Assembly: GCF_001182785.1 (NCBI RefSeq)
Contig: NZ_CP012100.1
Coordinates: 445,171 to 509,170, forward strand
Direction: 5' to 3'
Length of the DNA: 64,000 nt
DNA from: Bacillus thuringiensis
Lineage (GTDB): Bacteria > Bacillota > Bacilli > Bacillales > Bacillaceae_G
The notes below the pieces were generated by a model. That model ran no database searches, was not told where the DNA came from, and worked only from the letters and a program-made list of their open reading frames with translations. Positions 45,043-54,366 of the stretch are shown one piece after another (position 1 is the first letter of the stretch; every line of letters starts with the position of its first letter). The translations under genes were made by a program, and so were the position numbers.

Positions 45043-46569
45043 ATGGATAGTCAATTACCATATCAACAGCAAACAAGAGAAAAGGCACTCGTGATTGGTG
45101 CTGGTATTGCAGGCTTGCTTACTGCACGTGTGCTTTCCAGTTATTTTGAGACAGTGATAGTTGTTGAAAAAGATGAGTTACCTCAAAAACCATCAGAACG
45201 ACCGGGTACACCCCAAGACTTTCACCCTCATCGTGTGTTACCACGCGGAGAAATAATTATGAACCGTTTCTTTCCTGGATATGTTGATGATTTATTAAAT
45301 TTAGGGGCCCATAATGTCAAGAATGATAAAATGATTCGATTTTCTCCTTATGGGGCACTTGAACTAGTTATAGAACGAAAAGGTGCAGCGAGCAGTCGGG
45401 CATTGTTAGAATGGGCAATCCGCCAACGTGTACAAGAAATTCCTAATGTACATTTTCATTCAAAGCAAGCGGTGACAGGACTTCTAACTTCGTCTGATTA
45501 CAAGCGTGTTATTGGGGTCAATATTCAAGAACGAGATGAATTAAAAACAAAGCGAACGGTGTTAACCGATTTGGTAATTGACACATGTGGCCGTCAATCT
45601 AAACTCAATAAATGGCTTACATCTATGGGATATGATGTTCCAGAACCAGAATGTTTAAAGGTAAATTTTGGATATAGCACGAGATATTATAAAGTACCCC
45701 CACATATCAAAGAGAAATTGAGTGCAATTTCTGAAGGAGATCCTGCCAAAAACGTTGGAGCTGTAGGGCTATTATATATTGAAGATAACATAGCTCAAGC
45801 GCTACTATTTGTTGCTGGAGGTACGCACTATCCACCAACCAATTCAACAGAATATGAAAAAGAACTAGATTCATTAGTTACCCCTATGATGAGGGAGTTA
45901 ATTAAAGAGTTAGAACCAATTAGTGTCCCAAGAGGATTTAGAGCGCATGAGTCAACTCGTCAACATTTTGAACAAATGGAGAATTGGCCATCTGGATTAT
46001 TAGTGCTAGGTGATGCTTTTTGTAACTTTGATCCCATCTATGGACAAGGGATGACTGTAGCCGCCATTGAAGCCGAAATGTTAGATACTTGTTTAAAAGA
46101 ACATTCTACTCATAAACTTGGATTCGAACGCAAAGTGCTGCAAAGTATGCAACAAGCTATTGAGCCGGCATGGTGGCTGAGTTCAATTGCGGATTTGCGT
46201 TGGAAAGGTGTTGAACATGTAGGAGCCGTTCCACTAAAAGGTGTGAAATTTGCACAGAAATATTTTGATTTATATCTTAAACAAGCTGTAAAGCAAGCAA
46301 ATGAGGGTAATTCATCCATGCTCCAAAAATATATAATGATGAATGGATTAGTTCATTCGCCTTATGAAATCATTAACTCAGATATGTTAAGGATGTTAAT
46401 CAATAGAGAGGGGTCTTCAGAAGAGAATGAACTTTTGAACGAACTTGGAGAAGTAGATAAGAAACCAATGCAAGAAAGAATACATGAACTAATCCCTTCC
46501 TTTACACTAGCTTTTGAGAATAGCGCTCCAAATCTGTTCTCATCCATTTCAATTTCTAATGTTAAATGA
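45043..46569 (+). CDS. FAD-dependent monooxygenase / oxidoreductase
   Basis: About 508 residues from the ATG at 45043 behind AAAAGGAGAG. The dinucleotide motif VIGAGIAGLLTARVL is at about residues 17-31, with an acidic strand end VVEKDE. LVIDTCGRQSKLNKWL near residue 185 is the DG-type motif, and VLGDAFCNFDPIYGQGM near residue 325 is the FAD ribose motif. This is the p-hydroxybenzoate hydroxylase / squalene-epoxidase-like fold. The substrate is unknown and there is no partner enzyme. Cytoplasmic. Confidence 0.85.
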   Translation: MDSQLPYQQQTREKALVIGAGIAGLLTARVLSSYFETVIVVEKDELPQKPSERPGTPQDFHPHRVLPRGEIIMNRFFPGYVDDLLNLGAHNVKNDKMIRFSPYGALELVIERKGAASSRALLEWAIRQRVQEIPNVHFHSKQAVTGLLTSSDYKRVIGVNIQERDELKTKRTVLTDLVIDTCGRQSKLNKWLTSMGYDVPEPECLKVNFGYSTRYYKVPPHIKEKLSAISEGDPAKNVGAVGLLYIEDNIAQALLFVAGGTHYPPTNSTEYEKELDSLVTPMMRELIKELEPISVPRGFRAHESTRQHFEQMENWPSGLLVLGDAFCNFDPIYGQGMTVAAIEAEMLDTCLKEHSTHKLGFERKVLQSMQQAIEPAWWLSSIADLRWKGVEHVGAVPLKGVKFAQKYFDLYLKQAVKQANEGNSSMLQKYIMMNGLVHSPYEIINSDMLRMLINREGSSEENELLNELGEVDKKPMQERIHELIPSFTLAFENSAPNLFSSISISNVK

Positions 46570-46642
46570 GGAAAAGGTAGTACAAATCAATGAATATTTG
46601 TATTAGATATACTCTAATTTTTTATATTTTACACACTATATC

Positions 46643-46690
46643 AAAAAAGAAACATAACCTCTTATTTTCTGCAGGTATATGTTTCTTTTT
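46643..46690. terminator. Terminator after FAD monooxygenase
   Basis: AAAAAAGAAACATA pairs with TATGTTTCTTTTT across a 20-base loop. Confidence 0.6.
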
Positions 46691-46820
46691 ATCATTTTTC
46701 CAAGAAGACCCCTTCCTCAAGGAGCGTGAAGGGTCACAGCCCAGTGAGTAGGTAGGAAAGGAGGTATCTTCTAATATATGTTGGATGATACTTTTTTGAT
46801 TTATGAACAAAAAGGCTATT

Positions 46821-46855
46821 GAAAGGGTCCTAATATAAATATCAGAACCCTTTTC
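46821..46855 (-). terminator. Terminator of HU gene
   Basis: On the minus strand GAAAAGGGTTC pairs with GGACCCTTTC (one wobble) 12 bases after the HU stop. Confidence 0.65.
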
Positions 46856-46866
46856 AATATGTATAC

Positions 46867-47139
46867 TTATTTCACTGCCTCTTTTAATTCTTTTCCAGCC
46901 TTAAAAGCAGGTGCTTTTGAAGCCGCGATTTGCATTTCTTCACCTGTTTGTGGGTTACGTCCTGTACGTGCAGATCTTTCACGTACTTCAAATGTACCAA
47001 AGCCAAGAATCTGTACTTTCTCTCCATCTGCTAACGCATTTGTTATTGTATCTAATAACGCTTGTGTTGCTGCAGCAGCATCTTTTTGTGTAAGTTCAGC
47101 TTTTTCTGCTACTATTTTTGTTAATTCTGTTTTATTCAT
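46867..47139 (-). CDS. hup: DNA-binding protein HU
   Basis: A 90-residue histone-like protein, the standard HU length. I start at [10 protein letters not shown] (ATG 47139, AGAGGTG six bases upstream) rather than the GTG at 47148. The two helices ([20 protein letters not shown]), the strand [20 protein letters not shown] and [20 protein letters not shown], the DNA-bending arm with its Pro, are textbook. B. cereus-group genomes carry several HU paralogues; which one this is cannot be told. Confidence 0.95.
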   Translation of the reverse strand: MNKTELTKIVAEKAELTQKDAAAATQALLDTITNALADGEKVQILGFGTFEVRERSARTGRNPQTGEEMQIAASKAPAFKAGKELKEAVK

Positions 47140-47273
47140 TTTCTGCACCTCTTGATATGTAATTAGGTGACTATTATAACGTGTGATTACTTATGATGCA
47201 ATTATACTGTACATAGAGCTAGAGCAAGTACAAGAAGGACAATGTCTGTGTAAAGGCATAAGATGGATATTGA

Positions 47274-47639
47274 TTATCGCTTTAAATTCTGTTCATATTT
47301 CTTTACATCTTCCATGTTTTTAAATATTAACACATCAAAAATTCCTTTTTCATTCCCACATACGACAACAAAACCATCTGTTGCTTCCCAAACTCTACCG
47401 ATGCCACCATCTGTAAGTGTAATACTGGTGAGATGTTTTACGTTCAGTTTTTCTTCTTTTCGAATGTAAGTAGTTATGGGTGTTCCTACAGGAAATGTGT
47501 CTGTGAGCTCTTTTGTTGTATATGTGCCATCATCTACTGATTGAGTTTTAGTTGTAATGGAATCAGTTTGAGTGGCACATCCTGTTGAACATATTAAAAG
47601 AATGCCAGTAATCATACTTACACATGCTGTTTTTACCAT
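47274..47639 (-). CDS. Small lipoprotein, unknown
   Basis: A 121-residue protein. The signal peptide MVKTACVSMITGILLI ends in a lipobox STGC (Cys 21), so it is lipid-anchored outside the membrane. The mature part has a beta-rich core (HLTSITLTDGGIGRVWEATD, VVVCGNEKGIFDVLIFKN). No family is recognised. AGGAGG lies before the ATG. Lies next to HU but is separately expressed. Confidence 0.75.
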   Translation of the reverse strand: MVKTACVSMITGILLICSTGCATQTDSITTKTQSVDDGTYTTKELTDTFPVGTPITTYIRKEEKLNVKHLTSITLTDGGIGRVWEATDGFVVVCGNEKGIFDVLIFKNMEDVKKYEQNLKR

Positions 47640-47772
47640 TCACAAAATCCTCCTATAACTGTTCGTATTGTTAACCCATTTAGGGTAACAAATTATATAT
47701 ACGAAGTTTGTTGTTTTATATGAGTCGTAAATTAACAAAGATACAGGTATTTTGGCAGAATGTGTTTCAAAC

Positions 47773-47825
47773 AAAAAAAAGACACCTAAAGGTGCCTTCC
47801 TGCGACTGGAACCATCCTAATATGA
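47773..47825. repeat. Short intergenic repeat, copy 6
   Basis: AAAAAAAAGACACCTAAAGG, then TGCCTTCCTGCGACTGGAAC and CATC: hairpin and tail of the local family, 3.4 kb from the nearest other copy. Confidence 0.7.
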
Positions 47826-48138
47826 GATTGGGTGCCAACCTGATTATTTTTTACCACATTAAGTAATTTTGGTTGTTGAGAAGTATAATTCAAATCTATA
47901 TTTTGTTTATTTTTGCTTCGTTAGATTTTTTGTAGTGGATTCTTCAATCTGTTCAGATTTAATTTTAATTTCAGGGGTTATTGCTATCTTGCTACCCGAG
48001 TACACACAATAACAGTATTTGTTGCACCAGAACCAACATGATTAATTAAATGTAAAAAATAGTTAAAGTTGAAACTCATATTATTATCATATTGAGAATT
48101 ATAAATTAAAGATGGCATCTGGAAGGGAATAGTTATAA

Positions 48139-48330
48139 ATGAAAACAATAAAGGGAAAGTTATCTTTTAGCATTGATATTATAGGTTGTATCCTTTGCAT
48201 TATAATGCTTATTATAAGTCTTGTTAATTTTAGAACATGGGTCCCTCCTTTTCTATTCTTTATCTGCAGACTAATTTTCTTCATTAATATAATAAATACC
48301 AGTAAGGGAAAAGGGCGTAATTCAAATTAA
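48139..48330 (+). CDS. Small two-segment membrane protein
   Basis: A 63-residue ORF with GGAAGGGAAT 11 bases before the ATG. Two hydrophobic segments (IDIIGCILCIIMLIISLV and PPFLFFICRLIFFINII) flank a short loop, and there is a basic tail (KGKGRNSN). It has its own terminator. No family is recognised. Confidence 0.55.
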   Translation: MKTIKGKLSFSIDIIGCILCIIMLIISLVNFRTWVPPFLFFICRLIFFINIINTSKGKGRNSN

Positions 48331-48354
48331 AATAAAATTGTATCCGTATAACCA

Positions 48355-48403
48355 AAAAATGCTATTCTTTTTGTAGAAATATACAGAGAGGATAGCGTTT
48401 TTT
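48355..48403 (+). terminator. Terminator after small membrane protein
   Basis: AAAAAATGCTATTC pairs imperfectly with GGATAGCGTTTTTT; T run present. Confidence 0.65.
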
Positions 48404-48529
48404 ATGAATTTTTTGTTTCAAGATGAACTCCAGTGATTTGCTAAGGGATTATATCAATATTTTCCTCCTTCACTTTTAGTACAGCTTGCTAGAGGGGGAG
48501 ATTTTGTTTAAAGAAAGGGAGTTTTTGCG

Positions 48530-48952
48530 ATGTTACCTAATTATATAAAGATAGCTTATGAGATAGCCAAAAAAGCCCATGCTGGACAAGTAGATAAAGC
48601 AGGTATGGATTACATCAAACACCCTGAGGCAGTTGCTAGCTTTGTAAATACGACAGAAGAGAAGGCTACTGCTTATTTGCATGATGTTCTTGAAGATACT
48701 GAGATAACAGCTGCTGATTTATTAAATGCTGGTATACCTCATAACGTAGTTGAGGCAGTGCAGGTACTGACAAAAGAGAAATACACACCTTATTTTGAGT
48801 ATCTGAGCAGAGTGAAAGAAAATTCTCTTGCCCGTACAGTTAAACTTGCAGACTTAAAACATAATTCTGATCGCTCAAGACTTGCTAGAATAACAGATAA
48901 AGACCTAAAACGATTGGAGAAGTACCGCAAAGTGATTAAGTTTCTAAAGTAA
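48530..48952 (+). CDS. HD-domain hydrolase, SpoT/MESH1-like
   Basis: A 140-residue single-domain protein. IAKKAHAGQVDKAGMDYIKHP contains the first His. AYLHDVLEDTEIT is the HD doublet with the EDT of (p)ppGpp hydrolases, and VKLADLKHNSD is the last metal Asp motif. This is the N-terminal hydrolase domain of RelA/SpoT standing alone, as in small alarmone hydrolases. A role in clearing (p)ppGpp or a related nucleotide is likely, though substrate proof is lacking. GAAAGGGAG site. Confidence 0.85.
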   Translation: MLPNYIKIAYEIAKKAHAGQVDKAGMDYIKHPEAVASFVNTTEEKATAYLHDVLEDTEITAADLLNAGIPHNVVEAVQVLTKEKYTPYFEYLSRVKENSLARTVKLADLKHNSDRSRLARITDKDLKRLEKYRKVIKFLK

Positions 48953-49074
48953 TAAAAGAAACAGCAACTTCTTTAGTTGCAATTCCCTAAAAATATTAGA
49001 CGTTTGAGGTGATTTTTTCTTGCAATTGTTTTAAGCCATGTAAGACTAATTCCCAATTTGCTGTGAAATAGAAA

Positions 49075-49120
49075 AATAAGAGACTATATTCTGAGGGAAT
49101 CTAGAATATAGTCTCTTATT
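49075..49120. terminator. Bidirectional terminator
   Basis: Perfect 18-base arms (AATAAGAGACTATATTCT and complement) with a ten-base loop, eight bases beyond the DUF2075 gene end. Serves the convergent HD and DUF2075 genes. Confidence 0.9.
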
Positions 49121-49127
49121 ATAGGTT

Positions 49128-50963
49128 TTAAAACATTAATTCAGGGATTTTTAATTGATTTTTAAGTAAGTTCCAAGTCTCATCTAGAATAGGTTTTGGT
49201 GGTATGTAAATAATTGTTCCATCTCGTCCTCTTGTTAAAATAACCCTATATGCATTGAGTTTAATTTGGAACGGATCTTCGACACCCCATTGATAGTGCT
49301 GCCCCTTCCAAGCCCCATTCTTTAGATAAAGATCATCATCCCAATGAACGAGCGCCATATCTAGTTCAAGTCCTTGTGTTTGAAATTCAGTTGCGCTGTA
49401 GTTAAGATTTTTACAATAGTATTGAGACCCTGGATAGTTAAAGTATTGAGCGATTTTACTAGGCTTTTCATATCGTTCATCTCGTGGTAGAACAGGGACT
49501 TCTTTTTGACGATCAGCGCCACCAGCACAGACGACACCAACTGTTTTTGTATCATCCTGATAAAGCTGATTTAAAGTAATTTTTGCTTTGTGTAAATCAC
49601 GCGTAATAAAAAGTTGATAATGTTCCTTTGGTAGGTTATGAATAAGCATTTTCGTTTGTTCAAAATTAATATCTAATAAAGTATTAATAATTTCATAGTA
49701 TTTTAAAGCTGCATGAGCACGGAAAGATGAGTTTAAATGTAGCTGAGAATGAATTCTATAATGTGCTGCATTTGTGAATACAGAATTAGGGTGTTTCGAG
49801 TGAACAGTAACATTTTTTCCAGCGATCGCAGTATTCCACAGCGGGAGACCGCCTTCTTCCCCAGAATAGATCTCTTGACCTTCCCCAATTAAGCCAATTG
49901 TTACACTCCACGGCTTATTATGTGTCGTAATATTCATTATAATATCCGGTTCACTTAAGTGCTGGGCTTCTCTCTTTCTTCGAGTGAGTGATTGGTCGAC
50001 TTTTTTGGTATCCCATGCTCGCTGTGCCTCATCAAAAATGATTATTTGTTCTTTTGGAATCATTTTCTTTTCCAGAAAATCCATTTTATATCCATATAGA
50101 CCTTGTACGAACGTTCTATTTTTCAACGTATCTTGCAATACGTCTACTAATGGCCCGTTACCAGATAAATAAACTGCATTTTTCATTTCATGTGCAATGG
50201 TCAGACCCAAATATGTTTTACCTGCTCCTGGCTCACCAGATACTAAGATTAAGTGATGGGTATTTGTATTTTGTGCTTCTTGAATAATTGTTCGTATAGT
50301 TTGTTGTACTTTTGGAAAATTACTGCTTGATATTGCTTTAATATCAGGGAGTGGTTCATTATGTAAAATGGAACGAGCAGCTTCTAGCATAGAAGGTGAA
50401 GGTTCATAGAAACCATTGATTATTTCCTCTAGCGTCAACGTTTGTGCTTCTGTTTTATCTAATATTCGGTTAATAATACTTTCCAATCCATCAACTGTTG
50501 AAAGGGTTACTTGATAATCTTTTTGGAATTCCCATCGTTCACCTTCATAGTTTGTAAGCAGTAGAACACCTATGACTTGCATGTTAGATTGTTGAATAGC
50601 TGAGTGATAATGCTGGAGATCACGCATATAAAGCGATGTTTGAATGTATTCAGAAGGTGAAACGTGATTAAAACCTTTACATTCGATGACTATCAAATAA
50701 CCATTAATTAATAAAAGTATATCTGGACGACGGCCACCTCCGCGTAAAATCTCATATTCAAAAATAAGTGATGCATCTAAATTAGGAAATCGATTAAATA
50801 AATCTTGTAGCTTATTGTAACTATCAATCCATGCTCTCTTTTGAGAAGCTATTTTGGTATCATCTGCATTGGTTTTATAAACATGATATTGCAATTGTTG
50901 AATGAATGATTTTAAATCTAATTCTTTAAATTGTTCAATAGTTCCAGCCCAGCCATAGTTCAA
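49128..50963 (-). CDS. DUF2075 nuclease-helicase with PD-(D/E)XK domain, candidate antiphage protein
   Basis: About 611 residues. I start at TTG 50963 (LNYGWAGTIEQF) because AAGGAGG lies seven bases before it; the ATG at 51020 has no such site. The N-terminal third has a PD-(D/E)XK nuclease signature (FEYEILRGGGRRPDILLL, then IVIECKG). The rest is a superfamily 1-like ATPase: Walker A GEPGAGKT near residue 247, Walker B IIIFDEAQRAWD near 310, and late motifs SATEFQTQGLELDMALVHWD and YRVILTRGRDG. This is the domain order of the single-protein Nhi-type nuclease-helicase immunity of staphylococci as I recall it. Defence is an inference. Confidence 0.82.
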   Translation of the reverse strand: MNYGWAGTIEQFKELDLKSFIQQLQYHVYKTNADDTKIASQKRAWIDSYNKLQDLFNRFPNLDASLIFEYEILRGGGRRPDILLLINGYLIVIECKGFNHVSPSEYIQTSLYMRDLQHYHSAIQQSNMQVIGVLLLTNYEGERWEFQKDYQVTLSTVDGLESIINRILDKTEAQTLTLEEIINGFYEPSPSMLEAARSILHNEPLPDIKAISSSNFPKVQQTIRTIIQEAQNTNTHHLILVSGEPGAGKTYLGLTIAHEMKNAVYLSGNGPLVDVLQDTLKNRTFVQGLYGYKMDFLEKKMIPKEQIIIFDEAQRAWDTKKVDQSLTRRKREAQHLSEPDIIMNITTHNKPWSVTIGLIGEGQEIYSGEEGGLPLWNTAIAGKNVTVHSKHPNSVFTNAAHYRIHSQLHLNSSFRAHAALKYYEIINTLLDINFEQTKMLIHNLPKEHYQLFITRDLHKAKITLNQLYQDDTKTVGVVCAGGADRQKEVPVLPRDERYEKPSKIAQYFNYPGSQYYCKNLNYSATEFQTQGLELDMALVHWDDDLYLKNGAWKGQHYQWGVEDPFQIKLNAYRVILTRGRDGTIIYIPPKPILDETWNLLKNQLKIPELMF

Positions 50964-51127
50964 GATAAATGCCTCCTTAAGAAGTAGTAGAATATATGTA
51001 AACCTTTTAATTTTATACATATAGCAAACTTATTCGAAATTGTTCTTCTTTCTGTGAAACTTCGTGACTTTGTTCTAAATCTATATTAGCATTTGTGTAT
51101 ATAAAGTGAAAATAAGAGGGCTACCAT

Positions 51128-51844
51128 ATGAAAATAAAAAAAGTAACATATAGCATGATGATTAGTTTACTACTACTAACATCATGTGATATATCGAATA
51201 AAGAAATTGAACAAAAAGCACAAAATTATACAAAATCAGAGTATGGTCTTTCTGTTAAACTAGATCAAGTTGAAACAATTGGAAACGGTAAGGATATACT
51301 GGGACCAGATTTACGAATAGCCCATGTACAGCAAGTAGATAAACCGTATTTACAATTTCAATTATCATTCGATGGACAAGTTTCTCCAAAAGTAGTGAAT
51401 GATAATTATAAAATAAAAAAAGAAGCGAATGATTTAAAAGAAAAATTCAATACATATTATGCTGGAAAAGGGAATAATGATTTATTTACGTTTGAACAAA
51501 TGTATACAGGAGATGCTGTTTTCGATAAAAAGGCTGAAGCAGAAATAGAAAAGAAAAATTCACAAAAATATGTTACAGCAGTGTTTAGAAGTAATATCTT
51601 TTTGGATGTAAACAATCCCGCACATATGGAAAAATTAGCGGAGCTTGCCAGAAGTGTTCAAGAGTTTAATAAAACAATTGAAAATAATAAGAGTAGCGTG
51701 GAAGATATAACGGTTGAGCTGCCAAATGCTAAGAAGGAATTATTACAAAATATTGTAGTAGATTATGTATTAACGGCAGAAAATGCAAAAAAGATTCTTG
51801 AGAGAAAAGAGGATTATATGAAAGCATTACAGCTTATAAAGTAA
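51128..51844 (+). CDS. Lipoprotein, unknown
   Basis: A 238-residue protein. A short signal peptide ends in a lipobox LTSC (Cys 20). The mature part is Lys/Glu-rich and helical (DLKEKFNTYYAGKGNNDLFT, KKAEAEIEKKNSQKYVTAVF) with no enzyme motif. A DUF1672/YkwA-like nature was considered but cannot be shown. Divergent from the DUF2075 gene, with 165 bases between the start codons. A weak GAGGGCTACC site precedes the ATG. Confidence 0.72.
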   Translation: MKIKKVTYSMMISLLLLTSCDISNKEIEQKAQNYTKSEYGLSVKLDQVETIGNGKDILGPDLRIAHVQQVDKPYLQFQLSFDGQVSPKVVNDNYKIKKEANDLKEKFNTYYAGKGNNDLFTFEQMYTGDAVFDKKAEAEIEKKNSQKYVTAVFRSNIFLDVNNPAHMEKLAELARSVQEFNKTIENNKSSVEDITVELPNAKKELLQNIVVDYVLTAENAKKILERKEDYMKALQLIK

Positions 51845-52603
51845 ATAAGTGACCCTTTCACTTTCGTTGTCTAGAGTCTATTTCTCTGCTGGAAGAATAT
51901 AGTAGATAAAGGAGTGGGTTTCGCAATTAATGGGAGATAAGTACAAATAACTTTGAGTATAATCTTCATGGTAACACTTTTTATATTATTTCACATGAAT
52001 TGATATGCTTTTAGATAATACTTGCATTGAGAAAGGAACTCTAGCTTCAAAAGCTATAGGGTTTGTTGAATTTGATGTGTTTGAGAAGATTGTTTTTTAT
52101 GATGTTCCTAATTAGATTCATCAACCTTAAAATTAAATACTTCTATAAGTGTATTTTGACTCATCACCCAATGAATAAAGTGAGTGTCTAATAAGTCTTT
52201 TGATGTTACTTTATTATACTGGAGTAAATGTATTATTTCTTTTTTGATAATGAGGCTTCAACGAATTATTTTGCCATTTGATAAACTTTGCTATCTTAAT
52301 TTTTTTAGATAAATTTATAGTTTATATATATTATAATCATTATAAATGGATACTTTGTGAAATGATTAATAAATATTTGGTATACTTAATAGGGTGATAC
52401 AGTTTATTAATGTATCCCCCTAAAAGAAACATTGTATGGCTAATCTACTTTCTTTTTCTAAAGATTCCTCTTCGGACAAGTTGTTATACACTATTCTGGT
52501 ATCAATAGATAATTTATCTTGCCTATTTTTGAATATCTTATCTCTATTATTATCTTTAGTATGTCATGTCCATTTAAATTTCATATTAATAAGGAGGAGA
52601 AAT
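51845..52603. other. Intergenic stretch with small coding relics
   Basis: No intact gene. On the minus strand 52108-52257 reads LIIKKEIIHLLQYNKVTSKD and on to a NTLIEVFNFKVDESN end without a start codon. On the plus strand 52005-52115 is an ORF of 36 codons. One of the two is probably the end of a lost gene; I cannot name it. The rest is AT-rich with stops. Confidence 0.35.
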
Positions 52604-52903
52604 GTGAAAAACGGTATGGAATTTTTAACCACAAGGCTCTTAATAGAGTTCAATTATGCAGCGAAAAGAGAGAAAAGAAATCAATAAATTGAGCCATCAA
52701 TTTTAGATGCTTTTCCAGATGGATATCACTTTCCCATTGAGTATTTAATGATACATAATGTTGTTGATGAAGTTAGAACTCGAGTGTTTTTAGGGCCAGG
52801 AATTGGTTTTGCTTTATTAGATATGTCGATGGACCGCTTTTCGACGATTCCAATTGCTGAACTAGATCAAAATAGTGAAATTAAATTTCCTTCAGAATCT
52901 TAA
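52604..52903 (+). pseudogene. Hypothetical 99-codon gene with one in-frame stop
   Basis: GTG behind AAGGAGGAGAA. The frame reads VKNGMEFLTTRLLIEFNYAA, RNQ, TAA at 52685, then IEPSILDAFPDGYHFPIEYL through FLGPGIGFALLDMSMDRFST to a natural stop. The second part looks like a small globular domain. It precedes the HNH gene by 21 bases, so the pair was probably one operon, for instance a modulator with its nuclease. No family is recognised. Confidence 0.5.
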
Positions 52904-52924
52904 ATTTGTTAAAAATGACCTATA

Positions 52925-53230
52925 ATGAAAAATAATGGATTGAAACGAAATCTAAAAAAATTTCGTAAAAAAGTACTAGCTGTATATGAGAATCAATGTG
53001 CTGTTTGTGGACAATCGCATCATAGTTTTTTACGTGCAGCTCATATTAAAGATGCTGCAAACGGAGGGGCGGAGGCCATTGAAAATGGCATTTGTTTATG
53101 TATGAACCACGAAATAGCATTTGACCGTGGGGACTTGAAAATCTGTGAAGACGGAACTATTCTTCTTAATTATGAGGATGATAGTATAAGCAGAGAAAAA
53201 ATTAGATTACCAATGCAGAAAAAGGATTAG
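52925..53230 (+). CDS. HNH endonuclease-like protein
   Basis: A 101-residue protein. CAVCG near residue 24 (zinc pair), RAAHIKDAANGG near 37 (catalytic His) and NGICLCMNHEIAFDRGDLKI near 58 form an HNH_2-type domain, as found at the C-terminus of many restriction-like enzymes. The basic N-terminus (KRNLKKFRKKVLAVYENQ) is short, so it may be a stand-alone nuclease or the surviving end of a longer one. No strong ribosome site is seen; it may be translationally coupled to the broken gene upstream. Confidence 0.7.
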   Translation: MKNNGLKRNLKKFRKKVLAVYENQCAVCGQSHHSFLRAAHIKDAANGGAEAIENGICLCMNHEIAFDRGDLKICEDGTILLNYEDDSISREKIRLPMQKKD

Positions 53231-53540
53231 CCTTCACAGGAATTATTGAAGTGGAAGTTTGATAAATTTAAAAACTGATACAATTGTATTACATACAGGT
53301 AATGGCAAACAAGAAAATTGATATGCTAAACACTGAGCCTGAGGTGTTGGATAAACTGTTCGAAACAAAGTATATTTCAGACAATAAGGGTTGAAGTTTA
53401 AGGTTTTAATTTTTTTGTTCAAAATGAATAAGTATTTGGAATATGAAAATAAATCCAAAAATGCGAGGGATTTGAAAGTTTAAGGTATGGAACAGAAGTA
53501 ATAAAGAAGATAAATGATAAGTAGAATGGAGAGATTGCAA

Positions 53541-53978
53541 TTGAACATCACCGAATTTGCCAATCCAACTTGGAGTGGAGACATTAAGGAGATTTTGTTA
53601 CCCCATAGCCCATCTTTTGGTTTGGGTGGTATTCCTGACAATACACAATTACTATATGAGTGGTGGGTTTACAAGGATGAACAGGGGGTTACGTTAGGAC
53701 TTGGTTGGATTGATTTTGATGTAAATGAATATGGTCAAACTGAAGGAGAGATTTCCTTATGTGTAAATACAGAATATCATGGGAAACATATTGGTAGTGC
53801 ATTATTAGCTTTTCTGGAACATGAGGTTAGTAGAAGGGGAACTAGTGTTACTTCAGTAGTTGTGAAAAGATGTAATCCTGAGCATGACATTGTAGTCAAT
53901 TGGTTCCAAGGGAAAAATTATGAAATTAGATCTGACTTTTATACAAGTTTATCAGATACATATATGGTAAAGCGCTAA
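53541..53978 (+). CDS. GNAT-family N-acetyltransferase
   Basis: About 145 residues from TTG 53541 (NITEFANPTWSGDI), chosen because GGAGAG lies seven bases before it; an ATG at 53514 would add nine residues. Core GNAT features: the strand GEISLCVNTEYHGKHIGSAL (acetyl-CoA-binding loop HGKHIGSA) and LEHEVSRRGTSVTSVVVK, with a C-terminal NWFQGKNYE motif. The substrate is unknown. Stands between the HNH gene and the decayed prophage. Confidence 0.8.
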   Translation: MNITEFANPTWSGDIKEILLPHSPSFGLGGIPDNTQLLYEWWVYKDEQGVTLGLGWIDFDVNEYGQTEGEISLCVNTEYHGKHIGSALLAFLEHEVSRRGTSVTSVVVKRCNPEHDIVVNWFQGKNYEIRSDFYTSLSDTYMVKR

Positions 53979-54000
53979 TATATAAAGGTTTGAATTAGTA

Positions 54001-54159
54001 ATGAAGAAAAGTAATATGAATAAACCTAACTTAACAAGCGTTGTAAAACATGATGTAATGGAAGAAATGAGAAAGGGAAATACAGACGTATTGAAAGGAT
54101 TACCACTAGTATTAGCTATGCAATATGGACTGGCATTACAAAATGAAGCTGGAGGCTAG
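54001..54159 (+). CDS. Small phage-type hypothetical protein
   Basis: A 52-residue ORF (MKKSNMNKPNLTSVVKHDVM, ending ALQNEAGG). No recognised family; helical and polar. No good ribosome site. It opens a run of small phage-like genes, most of which are broken. Confidence 0.4.
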   Translation: MKKSNMNKPNLTSVVKHDVMEEMRKGNTDVLKGLPLVLAMQYGLALQNEAGG

Positions 54160-54328
54160 CTATATCGAAGAATCAAAAGTAAATGATAAAGAATTAAATG
54201 AGGTTGTCCTTAATCGTTTAAAAGACAGTGATGTCAAAGAAATGCTGATTAAAAAGATTGAAGCACACGCACACGCTTATAAGATAGCAGTAGCAAAAAA
54301 AATTACAAAAAAGTTCACTGGTGAATAA
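54125..54328 (+). CDS. Small phage-type hypothetical protein
   Basis: A 67-residue ORF; the ATG at 54143 (MKLEASYIEESKVNDKELNE) may be the true start. It overlaps the end of the previous ORF in another frame. Acidic first half, Lys-rich second half (AVAKKITKKFTGE). Possibly the continuation of the previous ORF after a frameshift. Confidence 0.4.
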   Translation: MDWHYKMKLEASYIEESKVNDKELNEVVLNRLKDSDVKEMLIKKIEAHAHAYKIAVAKKITKKFTGE

Positions 54329-54366
54329 ACTAGTGATCTTATTTTATTTAAGGAGAGATAGAGACA

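Noticed and set aside
46622..46810. 62-codon minus-strand ORF after the FAD gene
   Set aside because: It runs through a terminator hairpin and has no ribosome site; a mobile-element relic was considered but could not be supported.
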